A DNA stretch of 64,000 nucleotides from Raineyella sp. LH-20 (GCF_033110965.1 NZ_CP137003.1:806001-870000); one strand, 5' to 3'. Shown: positions 39,783-49,017, numbered from the stretch's first letter. The notes: a model not told the origin generated them from the letters alone. Translations and numbers: made by a program.

Positions 39783-41273
39783 TCAGGCCCGATCCGCATG
39801 CGTGCGGGCACCGCCGAGGAGGGCGAAGATGCCGGCGCCGACGAGTCCGGAGACGAGCCAGGCCATGCCGTTGTTGCCGACCCAGGTGTCGTAGAGCGGC
39901 CCGGTGTACCAGGCGGCGTCGCCGGGCTGGATCTTCATGAACAGTGCCGCGACCACGATCGCCACCAGCCAGGCGCCGAAGGCGTTCCAGCGGATGCCGC
40001 CGCGATACCAGTACGGGCCGGCGTGGGTGAGGTCCAGCAGACCGTCGGGGTCGTACGAGTGGCGGACGGCCATGTCGACGAGGAACACGCCCACCCAGGC
40101 GGAGATCGGGACGGCGAGCAGCGAGATGAAGGTGATGAACGGCCCATAGAACCCGTCGGCGATCAGCAGGAAGCACAGCGATCCGGTGGTGGTGACGACG
40201 ACGTCGACGATCACGGCGTAGACGCGCTTCACCCGCACGCCCAGGGTGATCGTGGTGAGGCCGGCCGAGTAGACCGAGAGGTGGTTGGACAGCAGCAGGC
40301 CGACGAACGAGACGAGCAGGTAGACCACGGCGACCCACGACGGCAGCGTCGCCCGGATGGCGTCCATCGGGTTGGGCGAGGCGACGACGGTGGAGTCGGA
40401 GGCGCCGATCATCGAGCCGAGCGAGATCATGATCACCAGCGGGATCCCGGCGCCGGCGGCTGCGGAGAGGACGAGCGAGCGGCCCTTCACCAGCGGGGAC
40501 TGGTAGCGCGCCATGTCCGCCCCGGAGTTGGCCCAGCCGATGCCGGTGCCGGCGGCGATCGTGCCGACGGCGGTGATCACGACGGCGAGGTTCGCCGACG
40601 GGGCGTGCAGCACGACCGACCAGTTGATCCGGGTCAGCAGGAACGCCAGGATGAACAGGTTGATCGCCCCGAAGATCCAGGTGGACCACTTCTGGACGAC
40701 CAGGATGGTGGCGTGGCCCATGCCGGACACGGCGACGGTGCAGGCGACGAACAGCAGGACGCCGATCACGGTGAGGACCGGCGCCTGCTTGGCGGCACCC
40801 GACGTCCCGGCGATCAGCGAACACATCGTGACGAAGGCGAGCGCCGCGGTCGAGGTGTTGACCGTCTCCCAGCCGAGCCGGGAGAGCAGGGCGACGGCGG
40901 TCGGGCCGATGTTGCCGCGGACGCCGAAGACGGCCCGCGACAGGGTCAGGCTCGGGGCACCGCCACGCTGGCCGGCGATGGAGATCAGGCCGACGATCGC
41001 GAACGAGCCGAAAGAGCCGAGGACCGCGACGATGACGGCCTGCCAGATCGACATGCCGACGGACACCAGCGAGACGCCGAGTGGCAGGCCGAGGATCGAG
41101 ATGTTGGCGGCGAACCACACCCAGAAGAGCTGCATGGGGTTGCCGTGGCGTTCGTTCACCGGGACGGGTTCGATGCCGCGCTGCTCCACGGCGCGGAGCG
41201 CGACGCCCTGACCGGCGTCGGTGTCGAGGACGGCAGGCTCGGTGGAGCGGGTAGGAGATGGGGCGGGTGACAT
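39783..41273 (-). CDS. NCS1 family purine/cytosine/allantoin-type permease
   Basis: 496 residues from the ATG at 41273, preceded by AGAGGT. About 12 hydrophobic helices; the family pattern WFAANISILGLPLGVSLVSVGMSIWQA is present near residue 55, and the GWETVNTSTAALAF block follows. Brings a nucleobase, nucleoside or related compound into the cell. It stands where yegT (an MFS nucleoside transporter) sits in the E. coli operon, so the permease type has been swapped. Confidence 0.88.
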   Translation of the reverse strand: MSPAPSPTRSTEPAVLDTDAGQGVALRAVEQRGIEPVPVNERHGNPMQLFWVWFAANISILGLPLGVSLVSVGMSIWQAVIVAVLGSFGSFAIVGLISIAGQRGGAPSLTLSRAVFGVRGNIGPTAVALLSRLGWETVNTSTAALAFVTMCSLIAGTSGAAKQAPVLTVIGVLLFVACTVAVSGMGHATILVVQKWSTWIFGAINLFILAFLLTRINWSVVLHAPSANLAVVITAVGTIAAGTGIGWANSGADMARYQSPLVKGRSLVLSAAAGAGIPLVIMISLGSMIGASDSTVVASPNPMDAIRATLPSWVAVVYLLVSFVGLLLSNHLSVYSAGLTTITLGVRVKRVYAVIVDVVVTTTGSLCFLLIADGFYGPFITFISLLAVPISAWVGVFLVDMAVRHSYDPDGLLDLTHAGPYWYRGGIRWNAFGAWLVAIVVAALFMKIQPGDAAWYTGPLYDTWVGNNGMAWLVSGLVGAGIFALLGGARTHADRA

Positions 41274-41277
41274 GTTC

Positions 41278-42345
41278 TTACCTCTGCGTTGAGGGGGTGG
41301 TGCGTGTAGTGGTGGTGCGTGTAGTGGTGGTGCCTGTGATGGCAGCGGCGCGCAGCGCCAGGAGGCGCTCCGCGAGGTCTTCGGTGGCGAGCGCGTTCCG
41401 CGACTCGACGAGGGAGGCGACGTCGTGCGGGAAGGCCGCGGCGCCGTGGGCGGCCCCGAGGATCGCACCCGCGATGGCGGCGATCGTGTCGGTGTCCCCG
41501 CCGAGCGAGGCGGCACAGCACAGGCCGTCGTACGGTCGGTCGCGGTAGCGGTCGACGATGAGCAGCGCGCTGACGACGGATTCCTGGGACTGGACCGACG
41601 TCCCGACCACGTCGTACAGGTACTGCGGGAACTCGTCCTCGCCGAGCCGGCGGGCCGCCGGCCGCAGGGCGAGGAACCGGCGCGGGATCGACGCGCCGGC
41701 GACCCAGTAGCCACACCGCTCACCCTCGCCCGCCAAGGCGACGGCAGCGGACAGGGCGTGGTCGAGGTCCTGTCTGTCGAGGCAGGCGCTCACCGCGGCC
41801 GCGACCGCGGCGGCGGCGGACATGCCGAGGCCGGTGTTGTGGGTGACCCGGCTGACCTCGACCACCGACTCGAGCAGACCAGGACCGAGCGGGGAGGCGA
41901 CGCCGACCGGCGCCACGCGCATCGCGGCACCGTTGGTGGTGCCGTAGCGGCCGGACTCCTCCGGGGAGGTGCCGGACTGCAGCGCGGTGAGCGCGGCCTT
42001 GGTGGACGGGCCGAGCAGGTCGTGCGATCCCCGTACGATCATGTCCTGTTCCCAGGCGATCAGCGCAGCGGCGAACGCGCCCGCGTCGACATGGCCGTGT
42101 CCGGCGATCAGGAGTTCGGCGACGATGACGGCCTGTTCGGTGTCGTCGGTGACGGCGCCCGCATCCATGCCGGGGGCGATCGGCTGGTCGTCCGAGGCGC
42201 CGATCGGCGCGGTGATGCGCCCGTAGCGCTCGGCGATCTGCGGGCGGCTGAAGGATTGGGTGGGCATGCCGAGGGCGTCACCGATGGCCAGGCCGAGGAG
42301 CGCACCGCGGGCGCGGTCGAGGAGAACGGAGTCGTGGGATGCCAT
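41278..42345 (-). CDS. ADP-ribosylglycohydrolase family protein
   Basis: 355 residues from the ATG at 42345; the GntR stop overlaps by a few bases. ADP-ribosylglycohydrolase motifs are GALLGLAIGDALG, GAVTDDTEQAV (metal Asp pair) and SLGGDTDTIAAIAGAILGA. Members remove ADP-ribose from proteins or nucleotides, or cleave other N-ribosyl bonds. The tail TTTTRTTTTRTTPSTQR is coded by short DNA repeats (41297-41335). Equivalent to yegU in gene order. Confidence 0.87.
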   Translation of the reverse strand: MASHDSVLLDRARGALLGLAIGDALGMPTQSFSRPQIAERYGRITAPIGASDDQPIAPGMDAGAVTDDTEQAVIVAELLIAGHGHVDAGAFAAALIAWEQDMIVRGSHDLLGPSTKAALTALQSGTSPEESGRYGTTNGAAMRVAPVGVASPLGPGLLESVVEVSRVTHNTGLGMSAAAAVAAAVSACLDRQDLDHALSAAVALAGEGERCGYWVAGASIPRRFLALRPAARRLGEDEFPQYLYDVVGTSVQSQESVVSALLIVDRYRDRPYDGLCCAASLGGDTDTIAAIAGAILGAAHGAAAFPHDVASLVESRNALATEDLAERLLALRAAAITGTTTTRTTTTRTTPSTQR

Positions 42346-42346
42346 C

Positions 42347-43075
42347 TCAGTCTCCGAAATCGAGGACGAGGGAGAACCGGGTCGGGTCCAGCAGCGAGAC
42401 GACGTGCTCGACGAACGCCCCCTCCGCGTCGAAGGACGTACGGACCGACCGCAGGTAGCCGGACCCTTCGGGCTGGCCCAATAGTTCCGCCTCCCACGCC
42501 TCGAGTCGATGGACGTCGACGCGCTGACGACCGGCCGAGGCGACCAGGCCGGCGGCCTTGAGGCTGGCCCACAGTGAGCCGTCGCGCAGGCCCTGGGTCG
42601 GCAGGTCGACCAGCGGACCGACCGCCGGCACCGAAGAACACTCGAGCGAGATCGGCCGCTCGGCCCCGTCCTCGTCACGGACGGCGCGGACACGCCGGAC
42701 GGCGATGGCGTCGGTGACGGCCACCTCCGCGGGGAGCCCAGGGATCTCGTCGAGGGTGATCCGGGTGATGTCCAGCACCCGGGTGACGATGTCGAGGCCG
42801 GTCTCGGCCAGTGCCTGGGCCCAACCACGGGTGCGATCCAGCCGATGGCCCTCGAAGGTGACGAAGGACCCAAGGCCGGACCGGGTGGTGATCAGCTTGC
42901 GTTGTTGCAGCTCGGACAGCGCCTGGCGGATGGTGCCCCGCGACACGGCGAACTCCTCGGCGAGCTTGTGTTCGCCGGACAGCTTCTCCCCGGGGGTGAA
43001 TTCCCCGTTCCGGATGCGCGCCGCGATCGACTCCACGACGAGTCGACGCTTGGACAAGGCCTCACTGTTAGACAT
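42347..43075 (-). CDS. GntR family regulator (HutC/UTRA type)
   Basis: 242 residues. Winged HTH at about 15-75 (LAEEFAVSRGTIRQALSELQQRKLITTRSGLGSFV), then a UTRA ligand domain (about 90-240). Ligand is probably the sugar or nucleoside handled by the operon. The ATG overlaps the first base of the palindrome TGTATATACA (43075-43084), so autoregulation is likely. Equivalent to yegW. Confidence 0.9.
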   Translation of the reverse strand: MSNSEALSKRRLVVESIAARIRNGEFTPGEKLSGEHKLAEEFAVSRGTIRQALSELQQRKLITTRSGLGSFVTFEGHRLDRTRGWAQALAETGLDIVTRVLDITRITLDEIPGLPAEVAVTDAIAVRRVRAVRDEDGAERPISLECSSVPAVGPLVDLPTQGLRDGSLWASLKAAGLVASAGRQRVDVHRLEAWEAELLGQPEGSGYLRSVRTSFDAEGAFVEHVVSLLDPTRFSLVLDFGD

Positions 43076-43084
43076 GTATATACA
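43075..43084. promoter_or_regulatory. Candidate GntR operator and -10 region
   Basis: TGTATATACA, a perfect palindrome, lies immediately upstream of and partly within the GntR start. The TATA-like core so close to the ATG suggests a -10 box and a leaderless mRNA. Confidence 0.5.
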
Positions 43085-43482
43085 GGTACACCCACCTGTT
43101 CACTCTGAGCAAGGGGTCGTCGCCGAGATCACAGCACCGGCGCGGGGGCCGGCCCGACGTCCGGGCACCCCCATCGCCGGGCGTCGACGGTCCTGGTCCG
43201 CGTCAGGTCGCCGGGGCCGGCAACGCGCTTGTCGACAGCGCTGAACCCCGACGATTCTCACGATCCCCGACGTTCCGAGGGATCCCCGACCGTGCACGAC
43301 CGTATTCGGTCGGGGTTGTCGCGGAGGATCGGGGTCGCTGAGAATCGTCGGGGTCGCTGAGAATCGTCGGGGTCGGTGAAGTCCTCGGGGTCGTGAAGTC
43401 CCGGAGACAGTGACCGCCGACCTGGTCGGTCACCGTCCCCAGGTCAGTCCTCTGGGTGTGATGGGCGGGCGGTGCGCGTACG
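43076..43482. repeat. Intergenic repeats and hairpin
   Basis: No gene is seen. GGGGTCGCTGAGAATCGTC (19 bp) occurs twice in tandem near 43334-43371, followed by two shortened copies. The reverse form of part of the unit lies near 43246-43260. A strong hairpin CCCCGACCG...CGGTCGGGG lies near 43284-43315. Confidence 0.65.
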
Positions 43483-43683
43483 TCACCAGGCGATGCCGGC
43501 CACCACCGCACGGTGGTCACTGCCGGTGGCCGGGAGCACCGACGCGTTCTTCGGCTGCACACCGCGGATCAGGATCTGGTCGATCCGCAGCACCGGGAAC
43601 CTGGCCGGCCAGGTGAATCCGAGGCCCTTGCCGGCGGTGTCCTGGACCGACTGCAGCTGTGAGGTGAGCGCCGCGCCGAGCGA
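43483..43683 (-). pseudogene. C-terminal remnant of an endonuclease/exonuclease/phosphatase gene
   Basis: The minus strand encodes about 66 residues ending in a stop: LRIDQILIRGVQPKNASVLP then GSDHRAVVAGIAW, the characteristic last motifs (IDxI and SDHRxV) of EEP-fold phosphodiesterases. The N-terminal 200 or so residues are absent; beyond the fragment is a C-rich simple repeat and the AraC-like gene on the other strand. It is best read as a truncated pseudogene. Confidence 0.7.
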
Positions 43684-43696
43684 CTGGACGCCGATG

Positions 43697-43740
43697 CCCC
43701 TGTCCCTGTCCCTGCCCCGGCCCCTGCCCCGGCCCCGGCG
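43697..43740. repeat. C-rich short tandem repeat
   Basis: Units like CCCTGT/CCCTGCCCCGG between the truncated nuclease and the AraC gene. It may mark the join where the nuclease gene was broken. Confidence 0.6.
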
Positions 43741-43759
43741 GCATGGCACGATCGGCCCT

Positions 43760-44182
43760 GTGACCAACCGCCCCGACGACCCGCGGCTCCGCGATCTCGC
43801 CCTGCTGCGCCAGGTGCGTGACCGGATCGACCGGGAGTACGACCGGCCGCTCGACGTCGAGGCGCTCGCCCGCGGGGTGTACATGTCGGCCGGACACCTG
43901 AGCCGGCAGTTCCGGGCGGCGTACGGCGAGTCCCCGTACGGCTACCTGATGACGCGGCGGATCGAGCGGGCGATGGCGCTGCTGCAGCGCGGCGACCTCA
44001 GCGTCACCGAGGTGTGTTTCGCGGTGGGCTATTCGTCGCTGGGCACCTTCAGCACCCGCTTCTCCGAGCTGGTCGGGATGTCCCCCAGCGCCTACCGGCA
44101 GACCGCTTCGGAGTGGGCCGGGCTGCCGGCATGCGTGGTGAAGCAGGTGGCCCGGCCGATCCGCACCACCGATCAGGAATGA
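43760..44182 (+). CDS. AraC-type HTH regulator (HTH domain only)
   Basis: 140 residues from a GTG at 43760. Two helix-turn-helix motifs are visible: LDVEALARGVYMSAGHLSRQFRAAYGESPYGYLMTRRIERA and LSVTEVCFAVGYSSLGTFSTRFSELVGMSPSAYR. No ligand domain exists, as in MarA/SoxS-like proteins. The stop lies in the first unit of a 24-bp tandem repeat (44167-44214). It probably regulates the following VOC gene, 63 bp downstream. Confidence 0.85.
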   Translation: MTNRPDDPRLRDLALLRQVRDRIDREYDRPLDVEALARGVYMSAGHLSRQFRAAYGESPYGYLMTRRIERAMALLQRGDLSVTEVCFAVGYSSLGTFSTRFSELVGMSPSAYRQTASEWAGLPACVVKQVARPIRTTDQE

Positions 44183-44214
44183 CGAAGCATCACCGATCAG
44201 GAATGAAGAAGCAC
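44167..44214. repeat. 24-bp tandem near-duplicate
   Basis: Two units at 44167-44190 and 44191-44214 differ at two bases. The first unit contains the AraC gene stop codon. Confidence 0.85.
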
Positions 44215-44245
44215 CACCGGCTGCCCCGGACCTAGCGTTGAAGAC

Positions 44246-44653
<408 letters not shown>

Positions 44654-44658
44654 CCCGA

Positions 44659-44674
44659 CGTTCCCGCGGGAACG
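44659..44674. repeat. Copy of palindrome CGTTCCCGCGGGAACG
   Basis: A perfect 16-bp palindrome (18 bp with flanking A and T) 6 bp after the VOC stop, between convergent genes. It could help end transcription but is shorter than other terminators here. Confidence 0.8.
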
Positions 44675-44707
44675 TCCTGGGGTGGTGCCGGCACCGGATC
44701 CCGCGCG

Positions 44708-46642
44708 CTACGCATCCACCAGGCTGAGCAACGTGGCCAGGAACCCGTCGGAGTCCTGCGCCCCGTCGATCAGCGCGGCGATCCGGGCCGGCTCCGACAG
44801 CAGTCGGGTCAGCTCGTCCAGCGCGTCGCGGAAGGTCTGCCGACCGTCCGGACTCAGCGCGAACAGGAACACCAGCCGGACGTCGGCCGACGATCCCCAG
44901 GGGATCCCTCGGTCGCAGGCCAGCACCGAGATGGCCGTCGAGTGGGCATCCATGTACATCGAGTGCGGGATCGCGAACTCGCCGCCGAAGGAGGTCGCCG
45001 AGCGCCGCTCCCGGTCGAGCACGTCGTCGAGGAAGCCGGGATCGACGTAGCCGAGATCGGCCATCCGCTCGCACATCATCGCCAGTGCCGCCTCCTTGGT
45101 CGCCACCTCGGGGACGTGGAAGTAGGCCTGCGGGTCGATCAGCGTGCTCATCACCGTACGCACCCGCCGGCGCGCGTTGCGCTCCCGCTCCCGCCGGACC
45201 CCGTCGATGACGAGGTCGAGATCGGCGGAGGTGAGGAACGGTCCGATCCGGATCACCGGTGCCGACGCCGGCCCGGCCGGATCCACGCACGAGACGATCA
45301 GGTCGGACGTCACCTCGGCGAAGTCGAAGTCGAGCGAGGTGACGACCCGTTCGATGTCGGCCTGGCCGCGCAGCTTGCGGCCCAGCCGCTCCGCCAGGCT
45401 GTCGGCCAGGTCGTAGTAGCGCGGCACCACCAGGGTCACCGTGACCAGGTCACGCTGCTCCAGGTAACGCAGGTACTGCATGCCCATGTGCATCGAGAGG
45501 TAGTCGACCTCGCCCGGGCCGACGGCGATGCCCGTACGTTCCTCCAGTCGCTGGGCGAAGTAGATCGCCAGGTCGTGGACCAGCGGGTGCTCGTTCTTGA
45601 AGTTCTCCCCCAGCGGGTTCACCAGCGACAGGTCCGAGCGGGCGCGGGCGATCAGGTTCTGGGCGTGCAGGGCGACGTTGAGCAGCATCGCCGGATCGGC
45701 AGGACCCAGCAGGTACTTGGTGGAGACGTCGTCGAGGATCTCTGCCACGACCGTGCGGAGCTGCGGATCGACGGCGGTCTCGGCGGCCTCCGGGGTGGCG
45801 TTGCGGGTCGCCCGGACGGCCACCACCCCGTACAGCGCGCGGAGCTCGGTCTCCGGCAGGACGGTGCCGAGGTCGGTGGCCACCGCATCCGCCAACTGTT
45901 GGGTGAGGTCGCGGACGTGGGCATCGGCGTACGGCGGCACCCAGTCCGCGGCCGGCAGGGTGTGCCCCTGGCGGACCCGGTCGATGGTGATGGTCAGGTG
46001 CACCAGCACGTCGCGCAGGGCGAACTCGTTGAGCTGCAGCGGCGACCCGCCGATGATCCGCTGCACGGTGTCCCGCAGCCGGTCGATGTCGATGTGGTCG
46101 TACTCGGCGGCGAACGCCTGCCAGGTCGCCGGCATCAGGCCCTGCGTGCTGTTGTGCAGCAGTTGCCGGACCAGCCGGCGTCGCGACCGCTCCGGCCCGA
46201 CCACCAGCACCAGGTCGTGGTCACGGCGCAGCGTCAGGTCATGCTGGCGCATCAGTTCCCGGACGCGGCCGAGGTCCGACTCCAGGGTGGACTCGCTGAT
46301 CATCAGCCGATCGGCCAGGGTGTGGATGCTGATCGGCTCCGCGTTCTGCACCAGATTCCGGCACAGATAGCGCAGCCGCCGGTCCGGGGTGTCCGGCAGC
46401 CCGCTCGCAGCGTGCAACCCCTCGGCCAGTGCCGACTCCGGAGCGGCCTCGTACGCCTCGCGGTCGAGACTGTAGCCGTGGTGGCTGGCGACGACGAGTC
46501 GGCCGGCCCGGTTGAGGTCGCGGACGTCGTTGCGTACGGTCCGCGGGCTCACCTGCAGGCGGGCGGCCAGATCCTCACCCGACAACGGGTGCGCCGAGCG
46601 CAACAGCAGGTCCAGCAGCGCCCGACGCCGATCGCGGATCAC
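44708..46642 (-). CDS. PRD-containing PTS transcriptional regulator with EIIA domain
   Basis: 644 residues from a GTG at 46642 that overlaps the EIIB stop (GTGA). N-terminal HTH domains (about 5-60, LSGEDLAARLQVSPRTVRNDVRDLNRAG, and a second near 100-140), two PRD domains with conserved His (about 180-395), an EIIB-like segment (about 400-480) and a C-terminal fructose/mannitol EIIA domain (about 500-640, with His in FAIPHSMY). LicR/MtlR-type activator controlled by PTS phosphorylation. It likely drives this PTS locus through the 47476-47517 palindrome. Confidence 0.88.
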   Translation of the reverse strand: MIRDRRRALLDLLLRSAHPLSGEDLAARLQVSPRTVRNDVRDLNRAGRLVVASHHGYSLDREAYEAAPESALAEGLHAASGLPDTPDRRLRYLCRNLVQNAEPISIHTLADRLMISESTLESDLGRVRELMRQHDLTLRRDHDLVLVVGPERSRRRLVRQLLHNSTQGLMPATWQAFAAEYDHIDIDRLRDTVQRIIGGSPLQLNEFALRDVLVHLTITIDRVRQGHTLPAADWVPPYADAHVRDLTQQLADAVATDLGTVLPETELRALYGVVAVRATRNATPEAAETAVDPQLRTVVAEILDDVSTKYLLGPADPAMLLNVALHAQNLIARARSDLSLVNPLGENFKNEHPLVHDLAIYFAQRLEERTGIAVGPGEVDYLSMHMGMQYLRYLEQRDLVTVTLVVPRYYDLADSLAERLGRKLRGQADIERVVTSLDFDFAEVTSDLIVSCVDPAGPASAPVIRIGPFLTSADLDLVIDGVRRERERNARRRVRTVMSTLIDPQAYFHVPEVATKEAALAMMCERMADLGYVDPGFLDDVLDRERRSATSFGGEFAIPHSMYMDAHSTAISVLACDRGIPWGSSADVRLVFLFALSPDGRQTFRDALDELTRLLSEPARIAALIDGAQDSDGFLATLLSLVDA

Positions 46643-46938
46643 TGCCCCGTGTGGAGGGCGCGGGCCTGGGCGAGGGCGGCCTTGCCGTCCATCATCCCGT
46701 AGGCCCGGGTGTCGACGATCCCGACCTTCACCCCGCGCGCGGCGGCGTACGCCTGCACCTCGCGCAGCTTGTAGCGGATCTGGGGGCCGAGCAGGATGAC
46801 GTCGACGCCGGCGATGTTCTCCGGCAGTTCCGACTCGGGGACGGCATCGACCTCGTCGCCGGGGCCGGCGTTCTGACGCATCTTGTTGGTGAGCAGGCTG
46901 GTGGACATGCCGGCGTTGCAGAGCAGCAGGACCTTCAT
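46639..46938 (-). CDS. PTS lactose/cellobiose-type EIIB
   Basis: 99 residues. MKVLLLCNAGMSTSLL carries the phosphorylated Cys7. Accepts phosphate from EIIA and passes it to sugar at EIIC. AGGAGGTT precedes the ATG. Confidence 0.93.
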   Translation of the reverse strand: MKVLLLCNAGMSTSLLTNKMRQNAGPGDEVDAVPESELPENIAGVDVILLGPQIRYKLREVQAYAAARGVKVGIVDTRAYGMMDGKAALAQARALHTGQ

Positions 46939-47009
46939 CGTTGAACCTCCTGAGAGCGGGTGATCGGGGAAACGGGTGATCGGGGAACGGGTGGTCGGTG
47001 GGGGCCGGA
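46939..47009. repeat. Short direct repeats between EIIA and EIIB genes
   Basis: GGGTGATCGGGGAA occurs twice, followed by a third partial copy, in the 71-bp gap. Confidence 0.6.
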
Positions 47010-47336
47010 TCAGGACGCGGCGAGCGCCGACGTCCGGCGGTAGAGGTGGACGAACTCGTCGGCGAGGTCGCGGACCAGCATCGCGCCGGCGAGATGGTCC
47101 TGGGCATGCACCAGGACGATGTTGACCGGGACTGCGGTGCCGCGGGCCTCCTGGGTGAGCATCGCCGTCTGGGCGGTGTGCGCCTCGTGCAGTCCCTCGT
47201 CGGCCGCCGCCAGCAGCCGGGCGGCCTCGTCCAGGTCACCCTCGCGGGCCGCCCGGATCGCCATCATCGCGTTGGACTTGGCGTTGCCGGCGGACGAGAT
47301 GATCGCGAACGCGACGTCGTAGTCGGCAGGATTCAT
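47010..47336 (-). CDS. PTS lactose/cellobiose-type EIIA
   Basis: 108 residues from the ATG at 47336 (another ATG at 47339 is too close to its GGGAG site). The all-helical EIIA(Lac) signature VHAQDHLAGAML carries the phosphorylated His. First gene of the minus-strand EIIA-EIIB-regulator operon. Confidence 0.92.
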   Translation of the reverse strand: MNPADYDVAFAIISSAGNAKSNAMMAIRAAREGDLDEAARLLAAADEGLHEAHTAQTAMLTQEARGTAVPVNIVLVHAQDHLAGAMLVRDLADEFVHLYRRTSALAAS

Positions 47337-47349
47337 CATCCACTCCCAT

Positions 47350-47390
47350 CGTGTGCATCGTGCATCGTGTGCATCGTGCATCGTGTGCAT
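47350..47390. repeat. 16-bp tandem repeat before EIIA
   Basis: CGTGTGCATCGTGCAT at 47350-47365 and 47366-47381 plus a partial third copy, in the leader of the EIIA gene. Confidence 0.85.
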
Positions 47391-47475
47391 CATGTGCCCG
47401 CCCGGCTCTGGCGTGACTCGCGCGGAAGGGGTCCGGTCGGGGCACTTCCAAAGTAGGAGAGCTCCCGGGACACTG

Positions 47476-47517
47476 CCACCATGAACCTTTCCGCCATGGC
47501 GGAAACCATCGTGGTGG
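47476..47517. promoter_or_regulatory. 42-bp imperfect palindrome in the divergent PTS promoter region
   Basis: The core TTTCCGCCATGGCGGAAA (47488-47505) is perfect; 17 of 21 pairs match across the full element. It is centred between the divergent EIIA and EIIC genes. Size and site suit the operator for the PRD regulator. Confidence 0.6.
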
Positions 47518-47649
47518 ACAGCGGAAGAGTCCGGAAGGGAAAGTGATGGGGAAGTCATCCGTCGGGACGATCCTCGCCGGTACGGGCCACTCCGGCCAGT
47601 CCGCACCGACCCAGCCCGACGGAATCCCCGACACTCGAAGGAGAGTGTG

Positions 47650-49017
47650 ATGAGTCAGTCCTCGTCCATCGGTGACCGGATCGCCGAGAAACTGATCGAG
47701 CCGATCACCAGGTTCGCCGACCTGAAGCCCGTCCAGTCGCTGAAGAACGGCATGCTCGTCGTGATGCCGCTGACCATCATCGGCTCGATCTTCCTGCTGC
47801 TCGCCAACCTGCCGATCCTGGCCGTCCAGGACTGGTTCACCGCGATCGGGCTGACACCGCTGCTGATGCAGGTGTTCAACGCCACCTTCTCGCTGATCGG
47901 CCTGGTGGCCTGCGTCGCCATCGCCTACAACTACGTCAAGGCCTGCGGCCACGAGCCGTTCGTCGCCTCGATCATCGCGCTGTGTGCGTACGTCCTGTTC
48001 ATGAGTCTCACGGTGACCGACGCGAAGACGGGGCAGTCGGTGACCGGCGCGATCGACCTGAACTGGACGGGCGCGAAGGGCATGGTCGTCGGCATCATCG
48101 TCGGCGAACTGGTCGGCGTCGTCTACTCGTGGTTCCTGAAGAAGAAGATCGTCATCAGGATGCCCGACGGGGTGCCGCCGGCCGTCGCGAACTCCTTCAC
48201 CGCGCTCATCCCGGGGGCCGTCATCCTCACCGCCGGGATGGTCCTCGTCGCCGTCTTCCAGCGCTTCGACACGACCATGTTCCAGGCCGTCTACACCTGG
48301 CTGCAGATCCCGATGCAGGGGCTGACCGACTCCGTCGGCGGCGTCGTGGTGTTCTCCCTGCTGATCCCGTTCCTGTGGTTCTTCGGCATCCACGGCTCCA
48401 GCATCGTCGGCGGCGTGCTCACCCCGATGACCACCGCCAACACCGTCGCCAACCAGGAGATCCTCGCGTCCGGCCGGGCGCTCACCCTCGCCAACGGCGG
48501 CCACATCGTCACCCAGCAGTTCATCGACAACTGCATCAACATGACCGGCGCCGGCGTCACCATCGGCCTGGTGCTCTACATGGTGTTCCGGGCGAAGTCG
48601 GCGCAGTACCGTACGCTCGGCAAACTGAGCATCGCCCCGGCGATCTTCAACGTGAACGAGCCGATCCTCTTCGGCACCCCGATCGTGATGAACCCGCTGA
48701 TGGCACTGCCCTTCATCGCCACGCCGCTGATGACCGGACTGCTGCAGTACTTCGCCCTGTGGAGCGGACTGGTGCCGCTCTACACCGGCGTGATGGCGCC
48801 GTGGACGATGCCGCCGATCCTGTCCGGCTTCATCATCGGCGGCTGGCGGACCGCGCTGATGCAGGTGGTGGTGATGGCCCTGTCGATCGCGACGTACTAC
48901 CCGTTCATCCGCCAGGCCGACAAGCTGCTGGCGGTCGAGGAAGCCGCCCTGCACGCCGAGCACCTCGCCGCGAACGCGCCGACCGTGACGGGGGACGACG
49001 TCGATGTCGCTCTCTGA
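47650..49017 (+). CDS. PTS lactose/cellobiose-type EIIC permease
   Basis: 455 residues from the ATG at 47650 with AAGGAG upstream; GTG at 47647 is the alternative. About ten hydrophobic segments; NEPILFGTPIVMNP and FFGIHGSSIVGGV are family hallmarks. Moves and phosphorylates a beta-glucoside or related disaccharide. It overlaps the GH1 gene by 14 bp. The EIIA and EIIB partners are on the opposite strand. Confidence 0.93.
   Translation: MSQSSSIGDRIAEKLIEPITRFADLKPVQSLKNGMLVVMPLTIIGSIFLLLANLPILAVQDWFTAIGLTPLLMQVFNATFSLIGLVACVAIAYNYVKACGHEPFVASIIALCAYVLFMSLTVTDAKTGQSVTGAIDLNWTGAKGMVVGIIVGELVGVVYSWFLKKKIVIRMPDGVPPAVANSFTALIPGAVILTAGMVLVAVFQRFDTTMFQAVYTWLQIPMQGLTDSVGGVVVFSLLIPFLWFFGIHGSSIVGGVLTPMTTANTVANQEILASGRALTLANGGHIVTQQFIDNCINMTGAGVTIGLVLYMVFRAKSAQYRTLGKLSIAPAIFNVNEPILFGTPIVMNPLMALPFIATPLMTGLLQYFALWSGLVPLYTGVMAPWTMPPILSGFIIGGWRTALMQVVVMALSIATYYPFIRQADKLLAVEEAALHAEHLAANAPTVTGDDVDVAL

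Noticed and set aside
44659-44674. Palindrome as a strong terminator
   Set aside because: The 18-bp palindrome has no loop or U-tract, and the identical element occurs upstream of genes and inside a coding region.
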